Below the pieces are notes generated by a model, which was given only the letters and a program-made list of their open reading frames with translations, made no database searches and was not told the origin of the DNA. Made by a program: the position numbers and the translations under genes. A stretch of DNA of 16,092 bases from positions 1 through 16,092 of the forward strand of contig CAZHWT010000031.1 in the NCBI GenBank assembly GCA_964536215.1, given 5' to 3'. Origin of the DNA: CAZHWT01 sp964536215 (GTDB lineage: Bacteria; Patescibacteriota; CAZHWT01). This document shows, one piece after another, positions 1-6,011 of the stretch (its first letter is position 1; the number at the start of each line of letters is the position of its first letter).

Positions 1-53
1 ATCGCTAATCGCTAATCGCTAATCGCTAATCGCTAATCGCTAATCGCTAATCG
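1..53. repeat. Perfect 7-mer tandem array (ATCGCTA)n
   Basis: Seven exact copies of ATCGCTA fill 1-49, with a partial copy to 53. The array starts at the window edge, so its true length is unknown. It is followed by degenerate GTAAAC copies and then the CCCCGATT palindrome, the same order as at 3115-3175 and at 15700-15742. Because the unit length is not a multiple of 3, TAA occurs in all three forward frames, so the array is non-coding. Confidence 0.97.
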
Positions 54-59
54 TTGACC

Positions 60-107
60 GTAAACCGTAAACTGTATGCCCCGATTAAATCGGGGTAAAC
101 GAACAAA
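60..107. repeat. Palindrome module (CCCCGATTAAATCGGGG) with flanks
   Basis: The core at 79-95 is an inverted repeat, CCCCGATT-A-AATCGGGG. It is flanked by GTAAAC copies upstream and TAAACGAACAAACGA downstream. Related copies lie at 3149-3175 (degenerate right arm) and 15721-15745 (intact), each time directly 3' of a TAATCG-type array. It can fold as a GC-clamped hairpin, but no T-run follows, so it is not a classical terminator. Confidence 0.85.
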
Positions 108-127
108 CGAGTAGGCGTGTCTGCCCA

Positions 128-163
128 TTGACATATTCTAGGTCTTCGCGTTATGGTTAGAAG
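128..163 (+). promoter_or_regulatory. Predicted pyrG promoter
   Basis: TTGACA at 128-133 (perfect -35 consensus) is followed by an 18-nt spacer and TATGGT at 152-157 (-10). The expected start falls on the GGGC at 163-166. This gives a leader of about 120 nt before pyrG. It is the best -35 element in the window. No experimental start site is known. Confidence 0.6.
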
Positions 164-261
164 GGCACAGGTTTATTTCCCCTCTTATATACAACTAAAC
201 AGTCAAGCATAACCTCAATCGAACTGCCAAGCCCGTGTGTGGTAGTGGTGTTTTTGTTTTT
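163..261 (+). promoter_or_regulatory. Candidate pyrG leader attenuator
   Basis: The predicted transcript begins with GGGC (163-166) and soon has a pyrimidine run, TTTCCCCTCT (176-185). A stem of ACTGCCA (223-229) with TGGTAGT (240-246), seven pairs including one G-U around a 10-nt loop, is followed after four bases by T5-G-T5 (251-261), as in an intrinsic terminator. A GGGC start and a leader terminator are the parts of the CTP-sensitive reiterative-transcription control known for Bacillus subtilis pyrG. Here the C-rich run is not part of the terminator stem, so the match is only partial. Confidence 0.35.
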
Positions 262-271
262 ATGCTAGCGT

Positions 272-277
272 AAGGAG
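272..277 (+). promoter_or_regulatory. Shine-Dalgarno of pyrG
   Basis: AAGGAG ends 5 nt before the ATG at 283 and fixes this start. Only pyrG and cmk in this window have such strong Shine-Dalgarno sequences. Confidence 0.85.
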
Positions 278-282
278 TTTTT

Positions 283-1896
283 ATGCCGACAAAATATATT
301 TTTGTGTCCGGAGGGGTTATTTCGGGAATTGGTAAAGGGATTACGACGGCGTCGTTGGGGGCGTTGTTGAAAGCGGCGGGATATAGCGTTTCACCAATGA
401 AAATTGATATGTACTTTAACATGGACGCGGGGACCTTGCGACCGCAGGAGCATGGCGAAGTGTTTGTGACTAAGGATGGCTTGGAGACAGACCAGGATTT
501 GGGTAATTATGAACGGTTTTTGGATGTTGATTTGACCCGGGATAATTATCTGACTAATGGGATGTTGTATGATTCAGTGTTAAGGAAAGAGCGGGCGTTT
601 GAGTATGAGGGTATTACGGTGCAGCCGATTCCGCACATTACTAATGAAATTCAAGCTCGAGTTAAGGCGGCTGGCCGGGCTTTAAAGGCCGATATTGTGT
701 TGGTGGAGTTAGGTGGGACGGTCGGGGATTATGAAAATGTGTTGTTTTTAGAGGCGTCGCGGATTATGAAGCTGAAAAACCCGGCTGACGTGTTTCAGGT
801 GCATTTAGGGTATTTGCCGATTCCTGGATCATTGGGAGAAATGAAGTCCAAGCCAATTCAGCAGTCGGTGCGAGCCCTAAACTCTATGGGGATTCAGCCG
901 GATATGGTGGTGGGGCGGTCGAGTCAAACGATTGATAGGACGAGGCGGGAAAAGATTGCTTTGTTTACTAATGTGGCAGCGGAAGACGTTATTTCTAATC
1001 CGGATGTGGAGACAATCTACCAGGTGCCAGCGGTGTTGCATAAGCAGCGAATGGCTGAGTTGTTGTTGCAAAAGATGGGTTTGGAGGCCAGCCAGACGAG
1101 CTTGGGAGCCTGGGAAGGGCTTAATCAGACTATTGCTTCGGCGACTAAGCCAGTTAAGATTGGGTTGGTGGGCAAATACTTTGCCACCGGGGATTTTGTG
1201 CTGGAAGATGTGTATGTGTCGGTGATTGAAGCGCTTAAGCACGCGGCATGGAGCCAGGGGTTAAAGCCGGAGCTGTATTGGATTGATTCGGAAAAGATTG
1301 AGCAGCAGGGGGCTGAGCGATTAGCCGAGATGGATGGCATTGTGGTGCCAGGTGGATTTGGTAGTCGAGGGATTGAAGGCCTGATCCAAGCGGTACAGTT
1401 TGCTAGAGAGGCTAAAAAACCGTATTTGGGTCTGTGCTACGGCTTGCAGATGGCCACGATTGAGTTTGCTCGGAATGTGGCTGGGTTGACGGGAGCACAT
1501 ACGACTGAAGTGGATGAAAAGGCCAAGCATCCGGTGGTACATATTATGCCAGAGCAGCAGAAAAAATTGCTTAATCGCGATTATGGCGCGACCATGCGGT
1601 TGGGAGCGTGGGAATGTGTGCTGAAGCCTGGAACGGTGGCCTACCAGGCCTATGGTAAGAAAAAAGTTTCAGAGCGACACCGCCATCGATATGAGTTTAA
1701 TAATGCGTATCGGCAGAGGTTGGAGAAGGCTGGGTTAGTAATTTCGGGCACGTCGCCGGATGGTGGATTGGTGGAGATGATTGAGTTAAAGGATCATCCA
1801 TTTTTTGTGGCTAGTCAGTTCCATCCAGAGTTTTTATCCCGGCCGACCCAGGCACATCCGCTATTTAAGGCGTTTATTAAGGCAGCGAAAGGATGA
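283..1896 (+). CDS. pyrG: CTP synthase
   Basis: This enzyme makes CTP from UTP, ATP and glutamine in the cytoplasm, the last step of de novo pyrimidine nucleotide synthesis. At 537 residues it is full length. The N-terminal synthetase domain has the P-loop-like SGGVISGIGKG at about 9-19, the HGEVFVT and ETDQDLGNYERF segments, VELGGTVGDYE, and the KSKPIQQSV UTP-site region. The C-terminal class I glutamine amidotransferase domain has PGGFGSRGIEG, the nucleophile Cys385 in LGLCYGLQ, and His514 and Glu516 in QFHPEF. The usual KxDPYxNVDPGT reads KIDMYFNMDAGT here, a variation in an otherwise intact site. Start ATG is set by the AAGGAG 5 nt upstream. The leader may carry CTP-responsive control. 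Its product pathway meets that of the downstream cmk, although 254 bp of repeats separate them. Confidence 0.98.
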   Translation: MPTKYIFVSGGVISGIGKGITTASLGALLKAAGYSVSPMKIDMYFNMDAGTLRPQEHGEVFVTKDGLETDQDLGNYERFLDVDLTRDNYLTNGMLYDSVLRKERAFEYEGITVQPIPHITNEIQARVKAAGRALKADIVLVELGGTVGDYENVLFLEASRIMKLKNPADVFQVHLGYLPIPGSLGEMKSKPIQQSVRALNSMGIQPDMVVGRSSQTIDRTRREKIALFTNVAAEDVISNPDVETIYQVPAVLHKQRMAELLLQKMGLEASQTSLGAWEGLNQTIASATKPVKIGLVGKYFATGDFVLEDVYVSVIEALKHAAWSQGLKPELYWIDSEKIEQQGAERLAEMDGIVVPGGFGSRGIEGLIQAVQFAREAKKPYLGLCYGLQMATIEFARNVAGLTGAHTTEVDEKAKHPVVHIMPEQQKKLLNRDYGATMRLGAWECVLKPGTVAYQAYGKKKVSERHRHRYEFNNAYRQRLEKAGLVISGTSPDGGLVEMIELKDHPFFVASQFHPEFLSRPTQAHPLFKAFIKAAKG

Positions 1897-2025
1897 TGCG
1901 AACGAGTTTTTAGTTTATCCTGACCCTGACGGGGCGGGCAGGAGTTTGTAGTTATACGAATGACGGGGATTCCAATACGCCCAATACACCATTTCCCCAG
2001 GACCCCTATGACCCCTAGAGGTTTT
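1897..2025. other. pyrG-cmk spacer, first half; weak hairpin
   Basis: No gene is seen. A hairpin with CCTG-CCC (1919-1926, one bulged A) pairing with GGG-CAGG (1936-1942) lies 23 bases after the pyrG stop. It lacks a T-run, so it is at most a weak terminator or an RNA-stability element. The remainder, GAATGACGGGGATTCC and nearby, resembles dispersed intergenic palindrome debris. Confidence 0.4.
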
Positions 2026-2126
2026 GTGAGTGGTGAGTAGTGAGTAGTTATGCGAATAACGAATAACGAATAACGAATAACGAACTAACCAAGTAACCAA
2101 GTAACCAAGTAACTAATAACCAATAA
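2026..2126. repeat. Chain of 7-mer and 8-mer tandem arrays upstream of cmk
   Basis: Successive short arrays abut one another. Three GTGAGTR units lie at 2026-2046, four exact CGAATAA at 2053-2080, one CGAACTAA, three exact CCAAGTAA at 2089-2112, then CTAATAA and CCAATAA up to 2126. The period changes from 7 to 8 and back, and most units end in TAA. The chain ends 15 nt before the cmk Shine-Dalgarno, so it probably forms part of the cmk leader. The AAGAGTCC block found at other arrays is absent here. Confidence 0.9.
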
Positions 2127-2140
2127 CCATTGACCACAGC

Positions 2141-2146
2141 GAGGAG
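2141..2146 (+). promoter_or_regulatory. Shine-Dalgarno that decides the cmk start
   Basis: GAGGAG ends 4 nt before ATG 2151. It supports ATG 2151 over the in-frame TTG at 2130, which would place the Shine-Dalgarno inside the coding sequence. Confidence 0.8.
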
Positions 2147-2150
2147 TTTT

Positions 2151-2888
2151 ATGTCTGATAAAACGGTAAAAGATTCTACGGCCACATCGCCGCTTATTGT
2201 TACCATTGATGGCCCGTCGGCGGCGGGAAAGGGGACGATTTCCTATTTATTGTCTAAGCGGTTTGGGCTGATGGATATTGATAGCGGAGCATTGTTTCGG
2301 GCGATTACCTGGTTGGCTCTGAGGGAAAAGATTGCTATAGAGCCAGATAATGGGCAGAAGATAGCGCTCTTGGCCAAGCGGCATAAGATTCGGCTATTGT
2401 CTCAAGATGTGGAGAGTGTGCTAAAGATGGGGGTGATGGTGGATGAGACTGATGTGAGTAAGGTTATTAGAACTGAGGCCTTGAGTCGGGTAGTGCCGTT
2501 GGTGAGCCAGATGGCGGAGGTGAGGGAGGTGGTGTTGGATTTGCAGCATAAGATAGCGGCCGCAGCGCCCAAGGGTGTGATTATTGAGGGGCGGGATACT
2601 GGGACGGTAGTGTTTCCTCAAGCCCAGGTAAAGGTATTTTTGACGGCCAGCGCCGAGGAGCGGGCCCAGCGACGCCATGCCGAGTTTGTTAGTCAGGGCA
2701 AAGAGATAACTTTTGAGGAGGTATACTCTGATTTGGTGGCTCGAGATTTTGCTGATACCGAGCGAACATTGTCGCCTTTGACTAAGCCGGACGGGGCCGT
2801 AGTTATAGATTCGACTGGTAAAACGATTGAGGATGTGGTAGAAAAAATCAGTACTCTAATTGAGAAGGCCAGTGATACGGATAGGTAG
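2151..2888 (+). CDS. cmk: Cytidylate kinase ((d)CMP kinase)
   Basis: It phosphorylates CMP and dCMP to the diphosphates using ATP, in the cytoplasm; this is pyrimidine salvage and dCTP supply. The protein is 245 residues from ATG 2151. The P-loop GPSAAGKGT is at 21-29. The CMP-binding DSGALFRA matches the family's DTGAMYRA. GRDTGTVVFP and FLTASAEERAQRR are the conserved NMP-binding and lid segments. The first 14 residues are a polar extension before the core strand. The start rests on the GAGGAG just upstream; an in-frame TTG 21 nt earlier would add seven residues without a Shine-Dalgarno. The gene follows pyrG but lies beyond a long repeat chain, so shared transcription is uncertain. Confidence 0.97.
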   Translation: MSDKTVKDSTATSPLIVTIDGPSAAGKGTISYLLSKRFGLMDIDSGALFRAITWLALREKIAIEPDNGQKIALLAKRHKIRLLSQDVESVLKMGVMVDETDVSKVIRTEALSRVVPLVSQMAEVREVVLDLQHKIAAAAPKGVIIEGRDTGTVVFPQAQVKVFLTASAEERAQRRHAEFVSQGKEITFEEVYSDLVARDFADTERTLSPLTKPDGAVVIDSTGKTIEDVVEKISTLIEKASDTDR

Positions 2889-2892
2889 TAGC

Positions 2893-2935
2893 CGAATTAC
2901 GACGCATAGCCTGTACGCCTCTTGCGGAACAAGCT
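2893..2935. repeat. GCATAGCCTGT hairpin module, copy 1
   Basis: This block begins GAATTACGACGCATAGCCTG and is about 80% identical by eye to 15755-15799. In the second copy the central TCCGCC-TCT-GGCGGA forms a clean hairpin; here it is degraded to CGCCTCTTGCG. It starts 5 nt after the cmk stop codon, at the 5' end of the composite repeat region 2893-3181. Confidence 0.8.
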
Positions 2936-2977
2936 GATAGCCACATAACTAATAACTAATAACATATTCGACGAGTT

Positions 2978-3032
2978 GACAAGTAGACAAGTCGGCAAGT
3001 TGGCAAGTCGGGTGTAGGCAAGTAGGCTAGTT
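2978..3032. repeat. Degenerate 8-mer array (GRCAAGTN)n
   Basis: Units are GACAAGTA, GACAAGTC, GGCAAGTT, GGCAAGTC, a broken GGGTGTA, then GGCAAGTA and GGCTAGTT. A shorter relative (GTAGGCAAGTAGGTAAGTT) precedes the conserved block at 15969, and GAGTAGGCGAGCAGG precedes the one at 15462. It thus sits at a constant place in the composite repeat. Confidence 0.85.
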
Positions 3033-3046
3033 AAGTGGTAAGGAAG

Positions 3047-3113
3047 AAGAGTCCAAATGCCAAACAAAGGTTCAAGACTTAAAAAATAAAACACCACCGG
3101 TGTTAAAATACAC
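3047..3113. repeat. Conserved AAGAGTCC block, copy 1, with TGTTAAAAT
   Basis: The block starts AAGAGTCCAAATGCCAAAC. Similar copies begin at 15462 and 15969, a partial one at 7861, and an inverted one ends at 7950. Its 3' end holds TGTTAAAAT (TAAAAT at 3104-3109), which fits an extended -10 promoter element. The distance from block start to TAAAAT is 57 nt here and 59 nt in both distal copies. A 7-mer array follows 5 nt later. Confidence 0.85.
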
Positions 3114-3114
3114 T

Positions 3115-3175
3115 TAATCGCTAATCGCTAATCGCTAATCGCTAATCGTAAACCCCGATTAAATAGTGGTAAACG
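3115..3175. repeat. 7-mer array (TAATCGC)n plus degenerate palindrome
   Basis: Four exact TAATCGC units and a partial fifth fill 3115-3148. TAAACCCCGATTAAATAGTGGTAAACG follows as separate short elements (3149-3175), a copy of the 79-95 palindrome whose right arm has decayed. The tsaB start lies 36 nt further on, so the whole unit would be in the tsaB leader if transcription starts at the TAAAAT at 3104. Confidence 0.93.
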
Positions 3176-3211
3176 AATAAACGGACCAATGAATTAACCT
3201 GAACCTACCTC

Positions 3212-3538
3212 ATGAACCTCTCTATTGATACAACTGATCGCAGCGTGATTACGCTTAGGCTTGATGATATTGTTCGGCGGGTTGATGTGGCGGGCAGGCC
3301 AGATCAGCAATTGCTGAGTGAGATTGATCGACTATTGCAATCACGCGACCTTACAATTACGGCTCTTACCAGTATTACCGTTAATGCGGGTCCTGGATCG
3401 TTTACAGGCACGCGAGTGGGGGTAGCGGTGGCTAATGGTCTTGGCTTAGCCTTGGGCATTCCCGTGAATGGGAACGCGGTGGATGACGTTGTGGTGCCAG
3501 TGTATGCTTCTGAACCGCATATTACTGTTCGAAAATAA
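3212..3538 (+). CDS. tsaB: Compact TsaB-like protein (t6A synthesis)
   Basis: TsaB is the scaffold partner of TsaD in making N6-threonylcarbamoyl-adenosine at position 37 of ANN-decoding tRNAs. The N-terminal LSIDTTDRSVI (3-13) matches the family's opening LAIDTS strand. NAGPGSFTGTRVGVAVANGLGLALGIP at about 61-88, given here as one motif region with key residues GPGSFTG and R, is the family hallmark and dimer interface. At 108 residues it is about half the usual length of 220 or more. The end, VPVYASEPHITVRK, resembles the normal C-terminus (PxYxRxPxIT), so this looks like an internal shortening, not a broken gene. No Shine-Dalgarno is seen. It follows a composite repeat that carries a possible promoter. 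Confidence 0.82.
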   Translation: MNLSIDTTDRSVITLRLDDIVRRVDVAGRPDQQLLSEIDRLLQSRDLTITALTSITVNAGPGSFTGTRVGVAVANGLGLALGIPVNGNAVDDVVVPVYASEPHITVRK

Positions 3539-3588
3539 TACTTATCAGGATATGCTTGCTTTAGACTGGTAGGTGGATCGCTCGCCTG

Positions 3589-3618
3589 TTGAGAGGGCAG
3601 CTTATAGCATGCTACAAT
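3589..3618 (+). promoter_or_regulatory. Predicted promoter with -10 next to the ATG
   Basis: TTGAGA (3589-3594), an 18-nt spacer and TACAAT (3613-3618) stand 7 nt before ATG 3626. Initiation 6-7 nt after the -10 would fall at or beside the ATG, giving a leaderless mRNA. Confidence 0.55.
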
Positions 3619-3625
3619 CCGAAGT

Positions 3626-3982
3626 ATGCATAGTCTCCTGTCGATTAAACAAATGTGGGTCATAACGCTTAGTTTGGTGGTGTTTGATATCGCCTTGGTC
3701 ATGCAACTGTTCGCTCACCCTGGCGCTGCTCCACATCGCACGGCCTGGGATTTTAGGATCGACGAGTTGCGACAGCTAGAAGCGCATCAATTTTCCCATA
3801 TATCAGCTATGACTGGACGGGCCGTTTTGGGGGAAGTTTCGCACCGACAGAATTCGAGTACTTATGATCCAATTAGGCTTTATTTTCCCGGTCTTGGTAG
3901 CGTTTCGGATATAGCGGTGCAGCCATGGCTGCTGTTGCCAGCTGAGCAAAGTGGTTGGGATGCTGATGGGCAAGTTCTGTAA
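3626..3982 (+). CDS. Small membrane-anchored protein of unknown function
   Basis: I do not recognise this 118-residue protein. A hydrophobic segment at about 9-31 (MWVITLSLVVFDIALVMQLF) should act as an uncleaved anchor or signal peptide, leaving a soluble tail of about 85 residues, probably outside the membrane. The tail has no cysteines, repeats or known motif. Its own TTGAGA/TACAAT promoter 7 nt before the ATG supports it as a real gene, and no Shine-Dalgarno is present. It sits between tsaB and the truncated histidine kinase gene. It could be a decayed remnant of a larger envelope protein, since the C-terminus (SGWDADGQVL) ends without obvious structure. Confidence 0.55.
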   Translation: MHSLLSIKQMWVITLSLVVFDIALVMQLFAHPGAAPHRTAWDFRIDELRQLEAHQFSHISAMTGRAVLGEVSHRQNSSTYDPIRLYFPGLGSVSDIAVQPWLLLPAEQSGWDADGQVL

Positions 3983-4018
3983 CTGGGTTTGGCAGTAGGT
4001 TGCATGGCTTAAATATTG

Positions 4019-4039
4019 TATTGGGACCAGTATTATTTT
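4019..4039 (+). terminator. Weak candidate terminator
   Basis: TATTG (4019-4023) can pair with CAGTA (4028-4032) over a GGAC loop, one pair being U-G, and TTATTTT follows. The five-pair stem is short, so this is tentative. Confidence 0.2.
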
Positions 4040-4134
4040 AATCGTTTATGGGACTATGGCCTCGTAAATGTACGACTGAGGTTGGGTGAATAGTTCTTGC
4101 ATCTCACCTGCAGACGTACCCGTGGTGTTTCCGG

Positions 4135-4140
4135 TATAAT
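4135..4140 (+). promoter_or_regulatory. Consensus -10 (TATAAT) of the kinase-like gene
   Basis: A perfect TATAAT stands 12 nt before ATG 4153, leaving a leader of only about 5 nt. No convincing -35 lies 16-18 nt upstream and no Shine-Dalgarno is present. Confidence 0.5.
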
Positions 4141-4152
4141 ACGTTTGCTTGT

Positions 4153-4923
4153 ATGAAATCTCAGTTTGATGATCAGCATGAATATTATGCCAAGCTGGAC
4201 GAGTTGTTTGCGGTTGCCACAGCCACAGTGATTGGGTTTTGTCTGTTAGCTCTCCCAGTTATGCCGTTGAGCGCGGAGCAACGATGGCAGTTTGCTCTCG
4301 TTTTGGCGATAGCGACGGTGCTGTTTTTGATTCGCTATATTTGGGCTAAGCGATTCGTCTCCATGGAGGCTTTGCACTATTTTACGGATATCATTAATCC
4401 GTTAACTGTTGGCTTGCTTATCCAGTTGAGTGGTCATTTTGGGTTGTATCTATACTTTTTGTTTTACTTAAATTTAATGAGCAGTATTGCCCTAATCAGG
4501 TTTAGACATGTTTTGATTAATGCTAGCATTGTGGCTGGGTATTCGGTGTACTTGTTTTTTATTCAGGATTCGTTTGGCTTGGGCGAATCCGAGCGTTTTA
4601 TTGCTGGCGCAATTGTGCTGATGGTGTTGGGCCTAAGTACTATCTTTACCTATGAGTTATTACACGAGATGCTTAATCGGGCTACAGCGTTTGAGTTGCG
4701 TAAATTGAGCTTTATTCAAGATGTGTCTCACGAGCTAAGGACGCCATTGACTGTTATTAAAACGGCGGCTGGCCTACTGCGAGATCCACGTCGCATTCTG
4801 CCGGGGAGTGGTGAGGCTACTCCGGACGATGTGGTTGAACACTTGGCTAGTGCGGCCAAGGATTTAGAAAATATTACTGAGAAATTATCCGACACTAACA
4901 AGCGGCAGGTGGCTAAAAAATGA
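4153..4923 (+). CDS. Membrane protein with HisKA domain, no ATPase domain
   Basis: This 256-residue protein starts with about six membrane segments (roughly 20-40, 45-64, 80-97, 98-115, 119-137, 148-170). A cytoplasmic phosphoacceptor (DHp/HisKA) helix pair follows. The H-box is FIQDVSHELRTPLTVI with phosphoacceptor His193, and the second helix is about DDVVEHLASAAKDLENITEKL. A sensor histidine kinase should continue with a HATPase_c domain (N, G1 and G2 boxes) of some 110 residues, but the protein ends at 256. No HATPase sequence appears downstream, because the next gene starts inside its stop codon (ATGA overlap). It could dimerise with, or be phosphorylated by, another kinase, act as a phosphatase or sensor, or be a fixed truncation. 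No response regulator is nearby. Confidence 0.85.
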   Translation: MKSQFDDQHEYYAKLDELFAVATATVIGFCLLALPVMPLSAEQRWQFALVLAIATVLFLIRYIWAKRFVSMEALHYFTDIINPLTVGLLIQLSGHFGLYLYFLFYLNLMSSIALIRFRHVLINASIVAGYSVYLFFIQDSFGLGESERFIAGAIVLMVLGLSTIFTYELLHEMLNRATAFELRKLSFIQDVSHELRTPLTVIKTAAGLLRDPRRILPGSGEATPDDVVEHLASAAKDLENITEKLSDTNKRQVAKK

Positions 4924-5933
4924 CTAAATCACAATTGTTTCAGTGGGTAGGGGTGTTTATTAGCTTGGCGGTGGTGGCGCTGTTGGTGCGATCATTGCAC
5001 ATCGATCAAGTAATGACAGCCTTGGCCGAGGCAGATTACTGGTGGCTAGTGCCGGCCACTGTGGCCTCATTGGTCAGCTTTGCGGTGCGGGCTCAGCGGT
5101 TTCGTTTGTTGCTCGTACCTATCCGAGAGTTTTCCTTATGGCGAGCGTACCGGTATATCGCTATAAATTACATGGGTAATAATGTCTTGCCGGCCAGGGC
5201 AGGTGAAGTGTTGCTATCATATGTGGTGCGACGTCAGGAAGGGATTGCGGTCAGCTCGTCTTTGGCGGTTACAGTTTTAGGGCGAGTGGTGGATGGTGTC
5301 CTATTATTACTGTTGCTATGCATAGCTGTACTACTGTTACCGTTTCCAGATTGGGTTGATCGAGTATTATTGGCGGGATTGACGGTGTTTGGCTTGGCCT
5401 TGGCTGGGTTATTGTGGTTAGTGTTTGGTAAGGACGATCACCATCGGCAATTATTGTCGGTAATCCAGGCGGTCTCGCCTCAAATATTTGAACGGTTGGT
5501 ACGGTTTGGTACTAAGCAAATAAAAGGATTTCAGCAAGGGTTATTAGCCTTACGCCAGCGCCATGTAGCTGGTCAAGGCATTGGATTGACGATATTTATT
5601 TGGATTTGTGAAGGATTGGTGTATTACTTTGTTGGTCAGGCGGTGGCGGTAGATCAGACCATTTGGCAATGGTTGTTTGTATTGGCTATTACTAATTTGG
5701 CGGCCACTATTCCATCTGGCCCGGCTTCGATTGGTACGTTTGAAGGAGTGGTAATAGTGGCCTTAGGGTTGTCTGGAGTGTCGCTCCATCAAGCCGCGGC
5801 TTATGCTCTGCTTTTACACGTTACTCAGGTTCTCCCCGTGACGTTAATTGGTGCACTGGCTTATGCTCACTTATCAGTTAGGGGTGGAGCTGGACGAGGC
5901 GAGCAGGCGGCGAGTTTGCCAGTGAGCGAATAG
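4920..5933 (+). CDS. LPG synthase TM-region / UPF0104 family membrane protein
   Basis: This is a 337-residue polytopic protein of the family that includes the membrane half of lysylphosphatidylglycerol synthase (MprF) and AglD-like proteins. The family motif is clear: YMGNNVLPARAGEVLLSYVV at about 82-101, followed by SSSLAVTVLGRVVDG. About eight hydrophobic helices are visible. A second family signature, PSGPASIGTFEGVVIVAL, lies at about 264-281. It lacks the soluble GNAT-like aminoacyl transferase domain of MprF, so lysyl transfer cannot be claimed; related proteins are linked to lipid or lipid-linked glycan flipping or transfer. The ATG overlaps the stop of the HisKA protein by 4 nt, implying translational coupling and a shared role at the membrane. 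Confidence 0.88.
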   Translation: MTKSQLFQWVGVFISLAVVALLVRSLHIDQVMTALAEADYWWLVPATVASLVSFAVRAQRFRLLLVPIREFSLWRAYRYIAINYMGNNVLPARAGEVLLSYVVRRQEGIAVSSSLAVTVLGRVVDGVLLLLLLCIAVLLLPFPDWVDRVLLAGLTVFGLALAGLLWLVFGKDDHHRQLLSVIQAVSPQIFERLVRFGTKQIKGFQQGLLALRQRHVAGQGIGLTIFIWICEGLVYYFVGQAVAVDQTIWQWLFVLAITNLAATIPSGPASIGTFEGVVIVALGLSGVSLHQAAAYALLLHVTQVLPVTLIGALAYAHLSVRGGAGRGEQAASLPVSE

Positions 5934-5999
5934 CGCATTTAAGGCTTTGAGCACGCTATGCGTCGCGTAGAATTTAATCTCACTTTATCCTCATCATGG

Positions 6000-6005
6000 T
6001 ACACT
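6000..6005 (+). promoter_or_regulatory. -10 element TACACT adjoining the DUF5667-like gene
   Basis: TACACT ends 6 nt before ATG 6012, the same geometry as at 3613, 6812 and 7998. It supports ATG 6012 as the start instead of the upstream in-frame 5958 codon. No clear -35 is seen. Confidence 0.4.
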
Positions 6006-6011
6006 GTCTAT

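Noticed and set aside
1..53. CRISPR-like repeat
   Set aside because: Units are 7 bp and directly adjacent, with no spacers and no cas genes nearby.
877..1242. Long minus-strand frames inside pyrG, galE and the glycosyltransferase genes
   Set aside because: They are antisense shadows of well-supported genes, rich in His, Pro and Arg as expected from G+T-rich coding strands.
1915..2100. Minus-strand open frame between pyrG and cmk
   Set aside because: It is a low-complexity translation of the 7-mer and 8-mer arrays and has no protein-like composition or initiation signal.
4919..4924. Frameshift that would restore a HATPase domain to the histidine kinase
   Set aside because: All frames downstream were considered: the only coding frame is the UPF0104 protein, and no N-box or G-box motifs appear, so the domain is absent and not displaced.
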